Origin: CAG-492 sp045643465
GTDB taxonomy: Bacteria; Bacillota; Clostridia; TANB77; CAG-508
Reading direction: 5' to 3'
Assembly: GCA_045643465.1 (NCBI GenBank)
Contig: JAZUKV010000021.1
Location: forward strand, 62,001 to 126,000
Length of the DNA stretch: 64,000 nt
The notes under the pieces are model-generated. The model was given only the letters and a program-made list of their open reading frames with translations. It had not been told where the DNA came from and did no database searches. Shown piece after piece: positions 18,416 through 27,070 of this stretch. Made by a program: the position numbers and the translations under genes. Numbering within the stretch: the stretch's first letter is position 1; every line of letters begins with the position of its first letter.

Positions 18416-20761
18416 ATGGATGAATTAAAAAAATTGGAAGAAACAAGAAAAAGTATTGAGTTAAGCATTAAAAGGCATATGGCTGAAATTGAAAATTTAG
18501 AGGATGAGATGTTTTCACCAGATGCTAATCAAACAGAAATAACTTCAGAAATAAATTTATTAAATGTAGATATAGAGAAATGGAAAAAGCAGTTAACAGA
18601 TTTAGATATAAAGATTGAGGAAGCTAAAAAAACAATTGATAATAATAAAACTTTAAGAGGTACAGGAGCAACATCAACAGCACAGCATGACATTAGATGG
18701 ATATTTGGAGAAAATGGAATACAAATATCTGACGATCAAGTTAAAGAATTGGCAACGAAACATCAAATTAAAATAGGTGATAAAATATATAGATTAGATT
18801 TTATAGATGGTGCTACAGATTATGGTGATAATGTTGATACTGAATTTAATATAATAGAGACGACAGAAAAAAATAGAGCCATAGAACCTGAACCAGAGCC
18901 AGTGCCACAACCTCAGCCAACACCACAGCCACAACCAATACCAGATCCAGTACCGGAACCAGTGCCAGAGCCAACGCCACCACAGCCTATAGATAGAACA
19001 ACTGAATTACCAATTGATTTAGAAGATATTGCCATTGAAAAAACTGGGCTAGAAATATTTAGAGAGCAATTTAATGAAATGCCAGATTTGTTGAATAAAC
19101 ATGCTGCTTCAGAGAGTCCTGTAAAATGGTTACCTGGAATTGCCGGGGCAGCAGGAGCAGGAACATTAGCTTTAATAGGTGCAACAGGCCCAATAGGTTT
19201 AGCACTATTAGGAGGAGGCGCATTAGCAACTGCAATTTATAAACCTATTGTGAAAAAAATAACAGGTCAATCAAAAATTGAAAAAGAAATACAAGCACAA
19301 TTCGAACAAATGGATAGCGAAGAATTTTTCAAAATGATTGAATATATGGATGAAGAAACAATAGTTACATTGAAACCACATGTAGCAATAATGAATGCAA
19401 TGACTAAAGCTGCAAAAAATATATGTGAGAAACAAGCAAGCGAATTACGTAAAGAATCAGAAGCACTAAAAGAAAGAAAGGCTGAATTACTTGGAACAGG
19501 AAGATTTGAGACATTATCACCTGGTGATAGAGCTGAAATATTAAAAATAGGAGAGCGATTAAAGGAAATCGATGGCAATGCGAGCAAAACTGGTGAAGAT
19601 TTGAAGCGTGCTCTAAGATTATCAAAAGAAATAAAGCGTGGAGCAGAAAGAAAAGAAAATGGATTCAAAGGAAATTTTGTTGGAAGAAAATTAATGAATT
19701 TATTTCATAAAAGAAATACTCCATCAAAGAAATATAGTGAATTTATAAATAATTATGCTGATGCAGATAGAGCAAGAGTAGAAGAAGAAGCTTTTGCAAG
19801 ATATGAACTAAAAAAAGGAAATAAAACTGAGGCAGAGATTAGATTATATAATTCAGGTGAATATCAGCAAATGACAAATGAGATTCTATTAAAAAATACT
19901 GAAGTAAGATTTGGTAGATCTGTGGGAGCTGCAAATGCTGGTATAGGAGGTTCAACTGCAAGGAATATTAGTGATCAACAGGATAATACAGGTAGAAATG
20001 TTATGATAACAACAACTCTTGGATTTGGTTTAGTTAAATCATTATTAACGATTATGAAAGATGTAGAAATAGCAAATTTAAATGCAGATGAAACGGAGAA
20101 ACTTGTAAATAGTACGAATAAGAAATTAGCTAGTATACAGCAAAAATTAGTAGATATAAAAAGTCATGGAAATACAAATGTGACTAAAGAAGATATAGTT
20201 GAAGCTTTAAAAGCGGAATTAGGAGATAAAGCTTCTGCTGGAGAAGCCTTAAATGTTCATGAATACGGAACTGTTTCATATACAAATTCTGGATATGTGG
20301 CTGCAGATGAAAAAGTTAACAAAATAGTTGAAAGAGCATTAAATAAATTATCAAACAAAGATTTATCAAAAGTAAGTGCTACAGATTTAATGAGAGATTT
20401 AAATAGCGAATTGGTTAAAACCGGTCAAGTATTGCAAGATGCTGGAAATAAATTAAATGGACAAACATTTATGTCAGGTGTAGATCATCAATCACAAGTA
20501 AATGCACTGCTTAGTGGATTAAAAGGAAAAACAGTACAAGGAAATTTAATAAGTGAACATGCAGATTTATTAGAGTATTTGCAAAATGTAAATACAAATG
20601 TCGATAAAGTTCAAGGGACAGGAGAAAAAATTTGTGCTGACTTTACAGGACCATTTATGATGGCTTTTAGTACATTTGTTGCTAAAGCAAGAGAATTTAA
20701 AGATAATTTTAAAGCATCAAGAAATAAAAGGTCTGGGGATAGAGCTGTTGATGATAGATAA
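18416..20761 (+). CDS. unrecognised 781-residue protein with coiled coil and DIRWIF repeat
   Basis: I do not recognise this family. Residues 1-78 are a coiled coil. Residues 81-146 form a compact module (motifs HDIRWIFGENG, YRLDFIDGATDYGDNV) found twice in the gene at 21248. Residues 157-191 are a Pro/Gln/Glu spacer. Residues 238-275 form a Gly/Ala-rich hydrophobic segment long enough to enter a membrane. The remainder is mostly charged helix, with an acidic and basic C-terminal end. There is no signal peptide. It starts at ATG after GAGGGG. The N-terminal 80 residues align almost without gaps to the paralogue. Function is unknown; a membrane-linked scaffold is only a guess. Confidence 0.8.
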   Translation: MDELKKLEETRKSIELSIKRHMAEIENLEDEMFSPDANQTEITSEINLLNVDIEKWKKQLTDLDIKIEEAKKTIDNNKTLRGTGATSTAQHDIRWIFGENGIQISDDQVKELATKHQIKIGDKIYRLDFIDGATDYGDNVDTEFNIIETTEKNRAIEPEPEPVPQPQPTPQPQPIPDPVPEPVPEPTPPQPIDRTTELPIDLEDIAIEKTGLEIFREQFNEMPDLLNKHAASESPVKWLPGIAGAAGAGTLALIGATGPIGLALLGGGALATAIYKPIVKKITGQSKIEKEIQAQFEQMDSEEFFKMIEYMDEETIVTLKPHVAIMNAMTKAAKNICEKQASELRKESEALKERKAELLGTGRFETLSPGDRAEILKIGERLKEIDGNASKTGEDLKRALRLSKEIKRGAERKENGFKGNFVGRKLMNLFHKRNTPSKKYSEFINNYADADRARVEEEAFARYELKKGNKTEAEIRLYNSGEYQQMTNEILLKNTEVRFGRSVGAANAGIGGSTARNISDQQDNTGRNVMITTTLGFGLVKSLLTIMKDVEIANLNADETEKLVNSTNKKLASIQQKLVDIKSHGNTNVTKEDIVEALKAELGDKASAGEALNVHEYGTVSYTNSGYVAADEKVNKIVERALNKLSNKDLSKVSATDLMRDLNSELVKTGQVLQDAGNKLNGQTFMSGVDHQSQVNALLSGLKGKTVQGNLISEHADLLEYLQNVNTNVDKVQGTGEKICADFTGPFMMAFSTFVAKAREFKDNFKASRNKRSGDRAVDDR
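18656..18853 (+). repeat. DIRWIF module, copy 1
   Basis: It encodes residues 81-146 of the 781-residue protein. The DNA is nearly identical over long stretches to copies 2 and 3 at 21488-21682 and 21734-21928, pointing to recent duplication or gene conversion. Confidence 0.85.
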
Positions 20762-20793
20762 GAATATTAAATTACATGAGAGGAATGTTTGAT

Positions 20794-21090
20794 ATGGGTT
20801 TTAAAGAAAATTTAATAGTTAATTATGAAGGAAGGACATTGGAATACAACAATGTTCAGTTATATGTTTTAAAACAATTTGATTATGAAAATCATTTATA
20901 TCTATATTGTGCAGATAAGAATACAATTGGCAAAGAATCATTTGATGCATATTTTTTATATAAAATAAAGGATGATATATTTAATCATGTAGATAATCAA
21001 GAAAAATTTTTAAAATTAATGGATATTGTTTCTGGTGAAATCTTAAAAGAATTTTTTGAACAAAAAATTAAAAAGCTTGAAAATCAATAA
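20794..21090 (+). CDS. small unrecognised protein between the paralogues
   Basis: About 98 residues, soluble, mixed alpha/beta: YEGRTLEYNNVQLYVLKQFD then YLYCADKNTI and a Lys-rich helical end. The layout recalls DUF1292-type small proteins, without a convincing motif. In-frame ATGs at 20776 and 20785 are possible, but AGAGG at 20779-20783 best serves the ATG at 20794. It begins 32 bases after the 781-residue protein and is probably in its operon. Base use matches the neighbours. Confidence 0.6.
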   Translation: MGFKENLIVNYEGRTLEYNNVQLYVLKQFDYENHLYLYCADKNTIGKESFDAYFLYKIKDDIFNHVDNQEKFLKLMDIVSGEILKEFFEQKIKKLENQ

Positions 21091-21108
21091 ATATATCTAC
21101 AACAATAG

Positions 21109-21137
21109 TTGACGTAAAGCTAAAAGTATTATATAAT
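21109..21137 (+). promoter_or_regulatory. strong promoter for the 716-residue protein gene
   Basis: TTGACG (21109-21114), a 17-base spacer and TATAAT (21132-21137). The predicted leader is about 105 bases and contains the short direct repeat ATAAAGTATAT at both ends. Confidence 0.8.
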
Positions 21138-21247
21138 ATAGGATAAAGTATATTGCATAAACAAGAATTTGATGAAAATATATTAAGTAAATTACTTTAT
21201 TGCATAGTTATGTAAAATCAAATAAAGTATATGTTTAGGAGGTCTAT

Positions 21248-23398
21248 ATGGACGAATTAAAAAGATTAGAGGAAGCAAAAAAGAATATTGAAACAAGTAT
21301 CAAGAGACATAGAGCTGAAATTGAATCATTAGAAGATGAAATGTTTTCTCCTGATGCAAATCACAATGAAATAACTTCAGAAATAAGTGCAATGAATGCA
21401 GACATAGAAAGATGGGAAGCAGAGCTTAAAGATTTAGATGTAAAAATAGAAGAAAAAAAGAAAGAAATAAATGAAAAAATGCCTTTAAGAGGTACAGGAG
21501 CAGTATCAACAGCAGAGCATGACATTAGATGGATATTTGGAGAAAATGGAATACAAATATCTGATGATGAAGTTAGAGAATTAGCAACAAAGAATCAAGT
21601 AAAAATAGATGATAGAATATACAGATTAGATTTTATAGATGGTGCTACAGATTATGGTGATAATGTTGATACTGAATTTGTTATTAATTATGAAACTGTA
21701 CCTGAAAAAGTTGTTGAAGAAGAGAAGATATTAGATGGAACAGGAGCAGCATCAACAGCAGAGCATGACATTAGATGGATATTTGGAGAAAACGGGATGC
21801 AAATATCTGATGATGAGGTTAAAGAATTAGCAACAAAGCATCAAGTAAAAATAGGTGATAAAGTATATAAATTAGATTTTATTGAGGGTGCTACAGATTA
21901 TGGTGATAATGTTGATACTGAATTTAATATAGTTGAGATTGGAGAAAAAACTAAAGCTCAAAAATCACAGCCACAACCACAGCCACAACCACAACCACAA
22001 CCACAACCTCAACCTCAACCACAGCCACAACCACAACCACAGCCACAACCTCAACCTCAACCACAACCACAACCACAGCCACAGCCACAACCTCAACCAG
22101 AGCCACAACCTCAACCAGAGCCACAGCCACAACCTCAACCACAGCCACAACCACAGCCACAGCCACAGCCACAACCACAGCCACAGCCACAACCTCAACC
22201 AGAGCCACAACCTCAACCAGAGCCAGAACCAGCACCAGAGCCAGTACCAGAGCCTCAAAGAACAAAGACAGAAAGAAGACTTGTAAGCAATGTAATTAAG
22301 TACGATATTGAAAAAGGTTATTCATTAGTAAAAAATTATGATGATGGCGAAAAAACAATAGGAAAAATTGAAAGATTTGAGAAAGCAGAAATAAAAAATG
22401 CTAAAAAACGTTATAAAGAATTAATTAAGGATGAATCTGTTAAAAAAGTTTTAAGTAACTTAGACAAGATGATGAATTCAACAAAGGAGCCAAATGAATC
22501 AACTAAAAAAGTTTTAAAAGCATTAGATGAATTAGGTTGGGAGTCGTCAGGTCGTGTAAAAATATTAAAGAGAGTTGATCCTACAATATTTAGATTTCTA
22601 TGTGAGCAAGCAATAAATACAAATAACTTTGAATTACCTGTTAAATATTGTCAAGCAATTCAAAAAGGTGATGAAGGAATATTAAAAAATAAATTATTAG
22701 TAATTTCATATGATATAGATATAAAAGATAAGAAATTACCATTTTTGTTAAAAATGGCAAAACAACATAAAGAAATTGCAAGAATTAAAAAGCCAAAAAA
22801 ATTAAAATTATTAATGGAAAAAATTAAAAACATTAAAAATAGTATATTTAATAAAAAATCATTACCAGAAGGAGAAGAAGTTCCTTTAATAGAAGAAAGT
22901 GCTGAGGAAAAATCTAAAGAAGAGCTTAAAGCAAGACTTCGTGAAGATAAGGCTAAAGCTAAAGAGCAAGCAAAAGAGCAAGCAAAAGAACAACCTAAAG
23001 CAGATGCAAAAGCTAATAAAGAAAGTATTTCAGATAGAATTAAGAGAATTAAAGAAGAAAAAAGAATTGATAATTTAAGAAGAATGCCAGCAGAAGAGTT
23101 TATAAAAACAATTACACCAATAGAGCAAAAGGTATATTGTTCATTAAGTAATTCTGAAAGAATTGATTTTAGAGCATTATCATCAGAAGAAAGAGAAAAT
23201 AAATATCATGATATTTATGAAAAAGTAAAAGAAGAAATTAAAAAGGCAAAGATGGAAGCCAATAAAAAACCAGGAGAATTAACACCAGAGCAAAAAGCAG
23301 AATATGCTGAAAATCTAAAAGAAAAAATGGAAAATAATAATAAACCAAATGATAAAAATCAAACTGAAAAGGAAAACGAAGAGCAAATTTTAAATTAA
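21248..23398 (+). CDS. unrecognised 716-residue protein with two DIRWIF repeats and PQ tract
   Basis: Paralogue of the 781-residue protein. Residues 1-78 are a matching coiled coil. Residues 82-144 and 163-226 are two copies of the module (HDIRWIFGENG, KVYKLDFIEGATDYGDNV). Residues about 241-336 are a Pro-Gln tract with scattered Pro-Glu. The C-terminal 380 residues are unlike the paralogue: a helical domain (near 385-470) and a very charged part with the short repeat KEQAKEQAKEQ, then a Glu/Lys/Asn tail. No signal peptide or membrane helix is seen. An AGGAGG site at 21237-21242 fixes the start. Function is unknown. Confidence 0.8.
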   Translation: MDELKRLEEAKKNIETSIKRHRAEIESLEDEMFSPDANHNEITSEISAMNADIERWEAELKDLDVKIEEKKKEINEKMPLRGTGAVSTAEHDIRWIFGENGIQISDDEVRELATKNQVKIDDRIYRLDFIDGATDYGDNVDTEFVINYETVPEKVVEEEKILDGTGAASTAEHDIRWIFGENGMQISDDEVKELATKHQVKIGDKVYKLDFIEGATDYGDNVDTEFNIVEIGEKTKAQKSQPQPQPQPQPQPQPQPQPQPQPQPQPQPQPQPQPQPQPQPQPQPEPQPQPEPQPQPQPQPQPQPQPQPQPQPQPQPQPEPQPQPEPEPAPEPVPEPQRTKTERRLVSNVIKYDIEKGYSLVKNYDDGEKTIGKIERFEKAEIKNAKKRYKELIKDESVKKVLSNLDKMMNSTKEPNESTKKVLKALDELGWESSGRVKILKRVDPTIFRFLCEQAINTNNFELPVKYCQAIQKGDEGILKNKLLVISYDIDIKDKKLPFLLKMAKQHKEIARIKKPKKLKLLMEKIKNIKNSIFNKKSLPEGEEVPLIEESAEEKSKEELKARLREDKAKAKEQAKEQAKEQPKADAKANKESISDRIKRIKEEKRIDNLRRMPAEEFIKTITPIEQKVYCSLSNSERIDFRALSSEERENKYHDIYEKVKEEIKKAKMEANKKPGELTPEQKAEYAENLKEKMENNNKPNDKNQTEKENEEQILN
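21488..21682 (+). repeat. DIRWIF module, copy 2
   Basis: First copy in the 716-residue protein (residues about 81-145). It differs from copy 3 mainly at conservative positions such as DDRIYR against GDKVYK. Confidence 0.85.
21734..21928 (+). repeat. DIRWIF module, copy 3
   Basis: Second copy in the 716-residue protein (residues 163-227), separated from copy 2 by an acidic linker of about 17 residues. Confidence 0.85.
21967..22256 (+). repeat. CCACAR/CCTCAR hexanucleotide tract coding for Pro-Gln repeats
   Basis: A nearly pure array of 6-base units (CCACAA, CCACAG, CCTCAA, and CCAGAG variants) codes for about 95 residues of Pro-Gln with interspersed Pro-Glu. All variation keeps the reading frame. 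Such arrays change length readily by slippage. Confidence 0.9.
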
Positions 23399-23444
23399 TA
23401 GTTTGAAAATCGTATAAAAACTATAAAAACTCTTCATCTTAGCA

Positions 23445-23473
23445 TTGACTTATATATAGAGAAATGATATAAT
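23445..23473 (+). promoter_or_regulatory. promoter of the str operon
   Basis: TTGACT (23445-23450), a 17-base spacer and TATAAT (23468-23473), just before a terminator-like hairpin and about 95 bases before rpsL. Confidence 0.8.
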
Positions 23474-23476
23474 GGT

Positions 23477-23519
23477 AACCGTTAATATGTTTAAAAGAGC
23501 ATATTAACGGTTATTTTTT
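23477..23519 (+). terminator. terminator-like hairpin at the start of the rpsL leader
   Basis: AACCGTTAATATG (23477-23489) pairs with CATATTAACGGTT (23500-23512) and is followed by ATTTTTT. With the promoter above, transcription would start inside the left arm, leaving about 10 pairs. It may be an attenuator for the str operon or the terminator of the upstream gene overlapping the promoter. Confidence 0.75.
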
Positions 23520-23568
23520 GCGATTGGCAAAAAATGCAATATGACAAAATTTAGGAGGTGAAATTTAA

Positions 23569-23982
23569 GTGCCAACAATTAATCAATTAGTAAGAAAAGG
23601 AAGAAAAACAGGTGAAACAAAATCTACAGCTCCAGCTCTTCAACATGGATACAATTCTATGAAAAAGAAAATGACTGATAGACGTTCACCACAAAAAAGA
23701 GGTGTATGTACAGTTGTTAAAACAGTAACACCTAAGAAACCAAACTCAGCTTTAAGAAAAGTAGCTAGGGTTAGACTTTCAAACGGTTATGAAGTAACTT
23801 CTTACATTCCAGGTATAGGACACAACTTACAAGAGCACAGTGTTGTTTTAATAAGAGGTGGAAGAGTAAAAGACCTTCCTGGTGTTAGATATCACATAAT
23901 CAGAGGAACACTAGATACTGCAGGAGTTAAAGACAGAATGCAAGCTAGATCTAAATACGGAGCAAAGAAACCAAAGAAATAA
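23569..23982 (+). CDS. rpsL: 30S ribosomal protein S12
   Basis: A 137-residue protein, standard Firmicutes length. It has the decoding-centre loop TPKKPNSALRK and the loop RVKDLPGVRYH, whose Asp (residue 102) matches the residue methylthiolated by RimO in E. coli; a rimO gene is at 44473. S12 sits at the A-site and affects decoding accuracy. GTG start behind AGGAGGTG. First gene of the str operon. Confidence 0.98.
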   Translation: MPTINQLVRKGRKTGETKSTAPALQHGYNSMKKKMTDRRSPQKRGVCTVVKTVTPKKPNSALRKVARVRLSNGYEVTSYIPGIGHNLQEHSVVLIRGGRVKDLPGVRYHIIRGTLDTAGVKDRMQARSKYGAKKPKK

Positions 23983-23996
23983 ACCGATTTAGACTA

Positions 23997-24140
23997 AAGT
24001 GCAAGTGCGTATAACTTACTAAGATTAAGGTTAGTTACTTAAATTAGATATAGATTATATAGCACTTAACGAAAAAGTTTAAGAAGAAGATATAGTATTA
24101 AACTTTTTAGAGTACCTAAGATACTAGGTTTATTAGTATC
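23997..24140 (+). promoter_or_regulatory. structured rpsL-rpsG intercistronic region
   Basis: The 182-base gap contains AAGTGC (23997-24002) pairing with GCACTT (24062-24067), an 11-bp stem AAAAAGTTTAA/TTAAACTTTTT (24072-24108) and GATACTA/TAGTATC (24120-24140) just before the rpsG ribosome site. In E. coli the same gap binds S7 for feedback control. A similar use here is inferred. Confidence 0.45.
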
Positions 24141-24164
24141 AAATATTATAAGGAGGGAAGAAAA

Positions 24165-24635
24165 GTGCCAAGAAAAGGATATATAGCAAAAAGAGAAGTT
24201 TTACCAGATCCAATGTATAATAGCAAAGTTGTTACAAAATTAATCAACAATGTTATGTTAGATGGAAAGAAAACTGTTGCTCAAAAAATCGTTTATGATG
24301 CATTCAAAATGATTGAAGAAAAAGAGCAAAAAAATCCATTAGAAGTATTTGAAGAAGCACTAAATAACGTAATGCCAGTTCTAGAAGTTAAAGCTAGAAG
24401 AATTGGTGGTGCTACATACCAAGTACCAATTGAAATAAGACCAGAAAGAAGACAAACATTAGGATTAAGATGGTTAGTTATTTATGCTAGAAATAGACAT
24501 GAAAAAACTATGTCTGAAAAATTAGCTGGTGAAATTATAGATGCTGTAGCTGGAAACGGTGGAGCATTTAAGAAGAAAGAAGATATGCATAGAATGGCTG
24601 AAGCTAACAAAGCTTTTGCTCACTATAAATGGTAA
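24165..24635 (+). CDS. rpsG: 30S ribosomal protein S7
   Basis: A 156-residue primary assembly protein of the 30S head. It starts PRKGYIAKREVLPDP and contains ARRIGGATYQVPIEI and RPERRQTLGLRWL, both RNA-binding landmarks, and ends AHYKW. GTG start behind AAGGAGGG (24150-24157). In E. coli S7 also represses its own operon. Confidence 0.98.
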   Translation: MPRKGYIAKREVLPDPMYNSKVVTKLINNVMLDGKKTVAQKIVYDAFKMIEEKEQKNPLEVFEEALNNVMPVLEVKARRIGGATYQVPIEIRPERRQTLGLRWLVIYARNRHEKTMSEKLAGEIIDAVAGNGGAFKKKEDMHRMAEANKAFAHYKW

Positions 24636-24678
24636 AATTTCAAACATATTAAGTAAATTAACTATATTAATATATTAT

Positions 24679-24711
24679 AAAATTATAGGAAAGTTATATT
24701 CCTATAATTTT
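24679..24711 (+). promoter_or_regulatory. hairpin between rpsG and fusA
   Basis: AAAATTATAGGAA (24679-24691) pairs perfectly with TTCCTATAATTTT (24699-24711) across a 7-base loop. No U-run follows, so it is more likely an mRNA structure or processing site than a terminator. Confidence 0.6.
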
Positions 24712-24794
24712 ACATATATATGGAATAGTTCAGAAATTATTTAATAAGTGAAAATTTTACATACCAAAATAAAAGATGAAATAAGGAGGAAAAT

Positions 24795-26876
24795 ATGGCT
24801 GGAAGAGAATTTCCTTTAGAAAGAACAAGAAATATAGGAATCATGGCTCACATTGATGCAGGAAAAACAACAACAACAGAGAGAATTCTATTTTATACAG
24901 GTAAAACACATAAAATAGGAGAAGTTCATGAAGGTGAAGCTACAATGGACTGGATGGTTCAAGAGCAAGAAAGAGGTATAACAATTACTTCTGCTGCTAC
25001 AACATGTTTCTGGAAAAATAATAGAATAAATATTATTGATACTCCAGGACACGTTGATTTTACTGTTGAAGTTGAAAGATCTTTAAAAGTATTAGATGGA
25101 TCTGTTTTAGTTTTAGCAGCAAAAGGTGGAGTTCAACCACAATCAGAAACAGTTTGGAGACAAGCTGATAAATACAAAGTACCAAGAATGATATATGTTA
25201 ATAAAATGGATATCACTGGTGCTGATTTCTATGGATGTATTGATCAAGTTAAAGATAGATTAGGAGCAAATCCTGTTCCAATCCAATTACCAATTGGTTC
25301 AGAAGATAATTTCCTAGGAATTGTTGATTTAATAAAAATGAGAGCTTTTATTCATAAAGATGATAAAGGTGTAGAAATAGAAGAATGTGATATTCCAGAG
25401 GATTTAAAAGCAAAAGCAGAAGAATACAGAGCTTCTATGATTGAATGTGCTGCAGAGCAAGATGATGAATTAATGATGAAATATTTAGATGGTGGAGAAT
25501 TATCTGAAGATGAAATTAAACTTGGATTAAGAAAAGGAACAATTGCTAACACAATAGTACCTATGACATGTGGTTCATCATATAAAAACAAAGGTGTTCA
25601 AGAATTATTAAATGCAGTTGTTGATTATTTACCATCACCAGTCGACATTCCAGATATCAAAGGTGTTGATTTAGATGGAAATGAAACAACTAGAAAAACA
25701 AGTGATTCTGAACCATTTGCAGCTTTAGCATTCAAGATTGCAACTGATCCATTTGTTGGAAAATTATGTTTCATAAGAGTTTACTCAGGAACATTAGATT
25801 CAGGATCAACAATATTAAATGCAAATAAAGGTAAAAAAGATAGAATCGGAAGATTACTTCAAATGCATGCAAATCATAGAGAAGATATAGATAAAGTTTA
25901 TGCTGGAGATATAGCAGCAGCTGTTGGATTAAAAGAAGTATCTACAGGTGATACATTATGTGATCCAAGTGCTCCAGTTATTCTAGAATCTATGGAATTC
26001 CCAGAGCCTGTTATTGATATAGCTATTGAGCCAAAAGACAAAGCTAATAGTGAAAAAATGGGTATAGCTTTAGCAAAATTAGCTGAAGAAGATCCAACAT
26101 TCAAAACACATACAGATCAAGAAACAGGACAAACTATCATTGCTGGTATGGGTGAATTACACTTAGATATCATCGTTGATAGATTAAAGAGAGAACTCAA
26201 AGTTGAATGTACTGTAGGTAAACCACAAGTTTCTTACAAGGAAACAATTAGAAATACAGTTAAAGTTCAAGGAAAATTCGTACGTCAATCAGGTGGACAT
26301 GGTCAATATGGTGATGTATGGATTGAAATGGAACCATTAGAGCCAGGTTCTGGTATTAAATTTGAGAGCAAAATCGTTGGTGGTGCTGTTCCAAAAGAAT
26401 ATATCAAACCAGTTGAAGAAGGAATTAAAGAAGCTGCAGAAAGCGGTATATTAGCTGGATACCCAGTTATAGACTTCAAAGCTACTTTAGTTGATGGTTC
26501 TTACCATGAAGTTGACTCTTCAGAAATGGCATTCAAGATTGCTGCATCTATGGCATTTAAAGAAGCTTGTAAACAAGCTAAATCTGTTATATTAGAGCCA
26601 ATCATGAAAGTTGAAGTAACAGTTCCAGAAGAATACATGGGAGATGTTATAGGAGATATTAACTCTAGACGTGGTAAATTAGAAGGAATGGAAGCAAGAA
26701 GTGGAAATCAAGTTATCAGAGGATTTATTCCATTATCTGAAATGTTTGGATATGCTACTGACTTACGTTCTAAAACTCAAGGTAGAGGAACATATTCTAT
26801 GGAACCTTCACATTATGAAGAAGTTCCAAAGTCTGTATTAGATACAATAGTTTCTAGTAGAGCAAAAAAAGACTAA
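24795..26876 (+). CDS. fusA: elongation factor G
   Basis: A 693-residue translocation GTPase. The G domain has AHIDAGKTT (residues 18-26), switch-region RGITITSAAT, DTPGHVDF and NKMD. Domain IV begins GKFVRQSGGHGQYGD, and the C-terminal domain ends near RGTYSMEPSHYEEVP. EF-G moves tRNAs and mRNA through the ribosome. Length is standard. A clear AAGGAGGA site (24783-24790). Third gene of the str operon, 159 bases after rpsG, an unusually long gap for this operon. Confidence 0.98.
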   Translation: MAGREFPLERTRNIGIMAHIDAGKTTTTERILFYTGKTHKIGEVHEGEATMDWMVQEQERGITITSAATTCFWKNNRINIIDTPGHVDFTVEVERSLKVLDGSVLVLAAKGGVQPQSETVWRQADKYKVPRMIYVNKMDITGADFYGCIDQVKDRLGANPVPIQLPIGSEDNFLGIVDLIKMRAFIHKDDKGVEIEECDIPEDLKAKAEEYRASMIECAAEQDDELMMKYLDGGELSEDEIKLGLRKGTIANTIVPMTCGSSYKNKGVQELLNAVVDYLPSPVDIPDIKGVDLDGNETTRKTSDSEPFAALAFKIATDPFVGKLCFIRVYSGTLDSGSTILNANKGKKDRIGRLLQMHANHREDIDKVYAGDIAAAVGLKEVSTGDTLCDPSAPVILESMEFPEPVIDIAIEPKDKANSEKMGIALAKLAEEDPTFKTHTDQETGQTIIAGMGELHLDIIVDRLKRELKVECTVGKPQVSYKETIRNTVKVQGKFVRQSGGHGQYGDVWIEMEPLEPGSGIKFESKIVGGAVPKEYIKPVEEGIKEAAESGILAGYPVIDFKATLVDGSYHEVDSSEMAFKIAASMAFKEACKQAKSVILEPIMKVEVTVPEEYMGDVIGDINSRRGKLEGMEARSGNQVIRGFIPLSEMFGYATDLRSKTQGRGTYSMEPSHYEEVPKSVLDTIVSSRAKKD

Positions 26877-26894
26877 TTTTTAGTAAAAGTTAAT

Positions 26895-26933
26895 TGTAAG
26901 AATAAGATATAGTAAATATAACTTATTCTTACA
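26895..26933 (+). promoter_or_regulatory. hairpin between fusA and tuf
   Basis: TGTAAGAATAAG (26895-26906) pairs with CTTATTCTTACA (26922-26933), a perfect 12-bp stem. The following AGAATTAAAAA has no U-tract. Confidence 0.6.
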
Positions 26934-26956
26934 GAATTAAAAATATCTAAAAATAC

Positions 26957-26985
26957 TTGCATTTTTTATAGAAATATTATAAAAT
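26957..26985 (+). promoter_or_regulatory. candidate separate promoter for tuf
   Basis: TTGCAT (26957-26962), a 17-base spacer and TAAAAT (26980-26985), 86 bases before tuf. Confidence 0.45.
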
Positions 26986-27070
26986 GCTTTTGAAAAAATT
27001 GTTATTAATTTTTTAATAAAATATAAATATGGTGTAGAAAATACACAAAATTTAAAGGAGGAATTTTAAA

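Noticed and set aside
18656..21928. CRISPR-like repeats
   Set aside because: The repeated units are coding modules of about 195 bases, and the PQ tract has no spacers.
21933..22286. A frame of His-Asn/His-Ser repeats, and antisense Leu/Trp and Val/Ala repeat frames
   Set aside because: They are other frames of the Pro-Gln hexanucleotide tract inside the 716-residue protein and have no ribosome site.
24559..24744. Small frame overlapping the end of rpsG
   Set aside because: It starts inside conserved rpsG codons, lacks a ribosome site and runs into the AT-rich gap with the hairpin.
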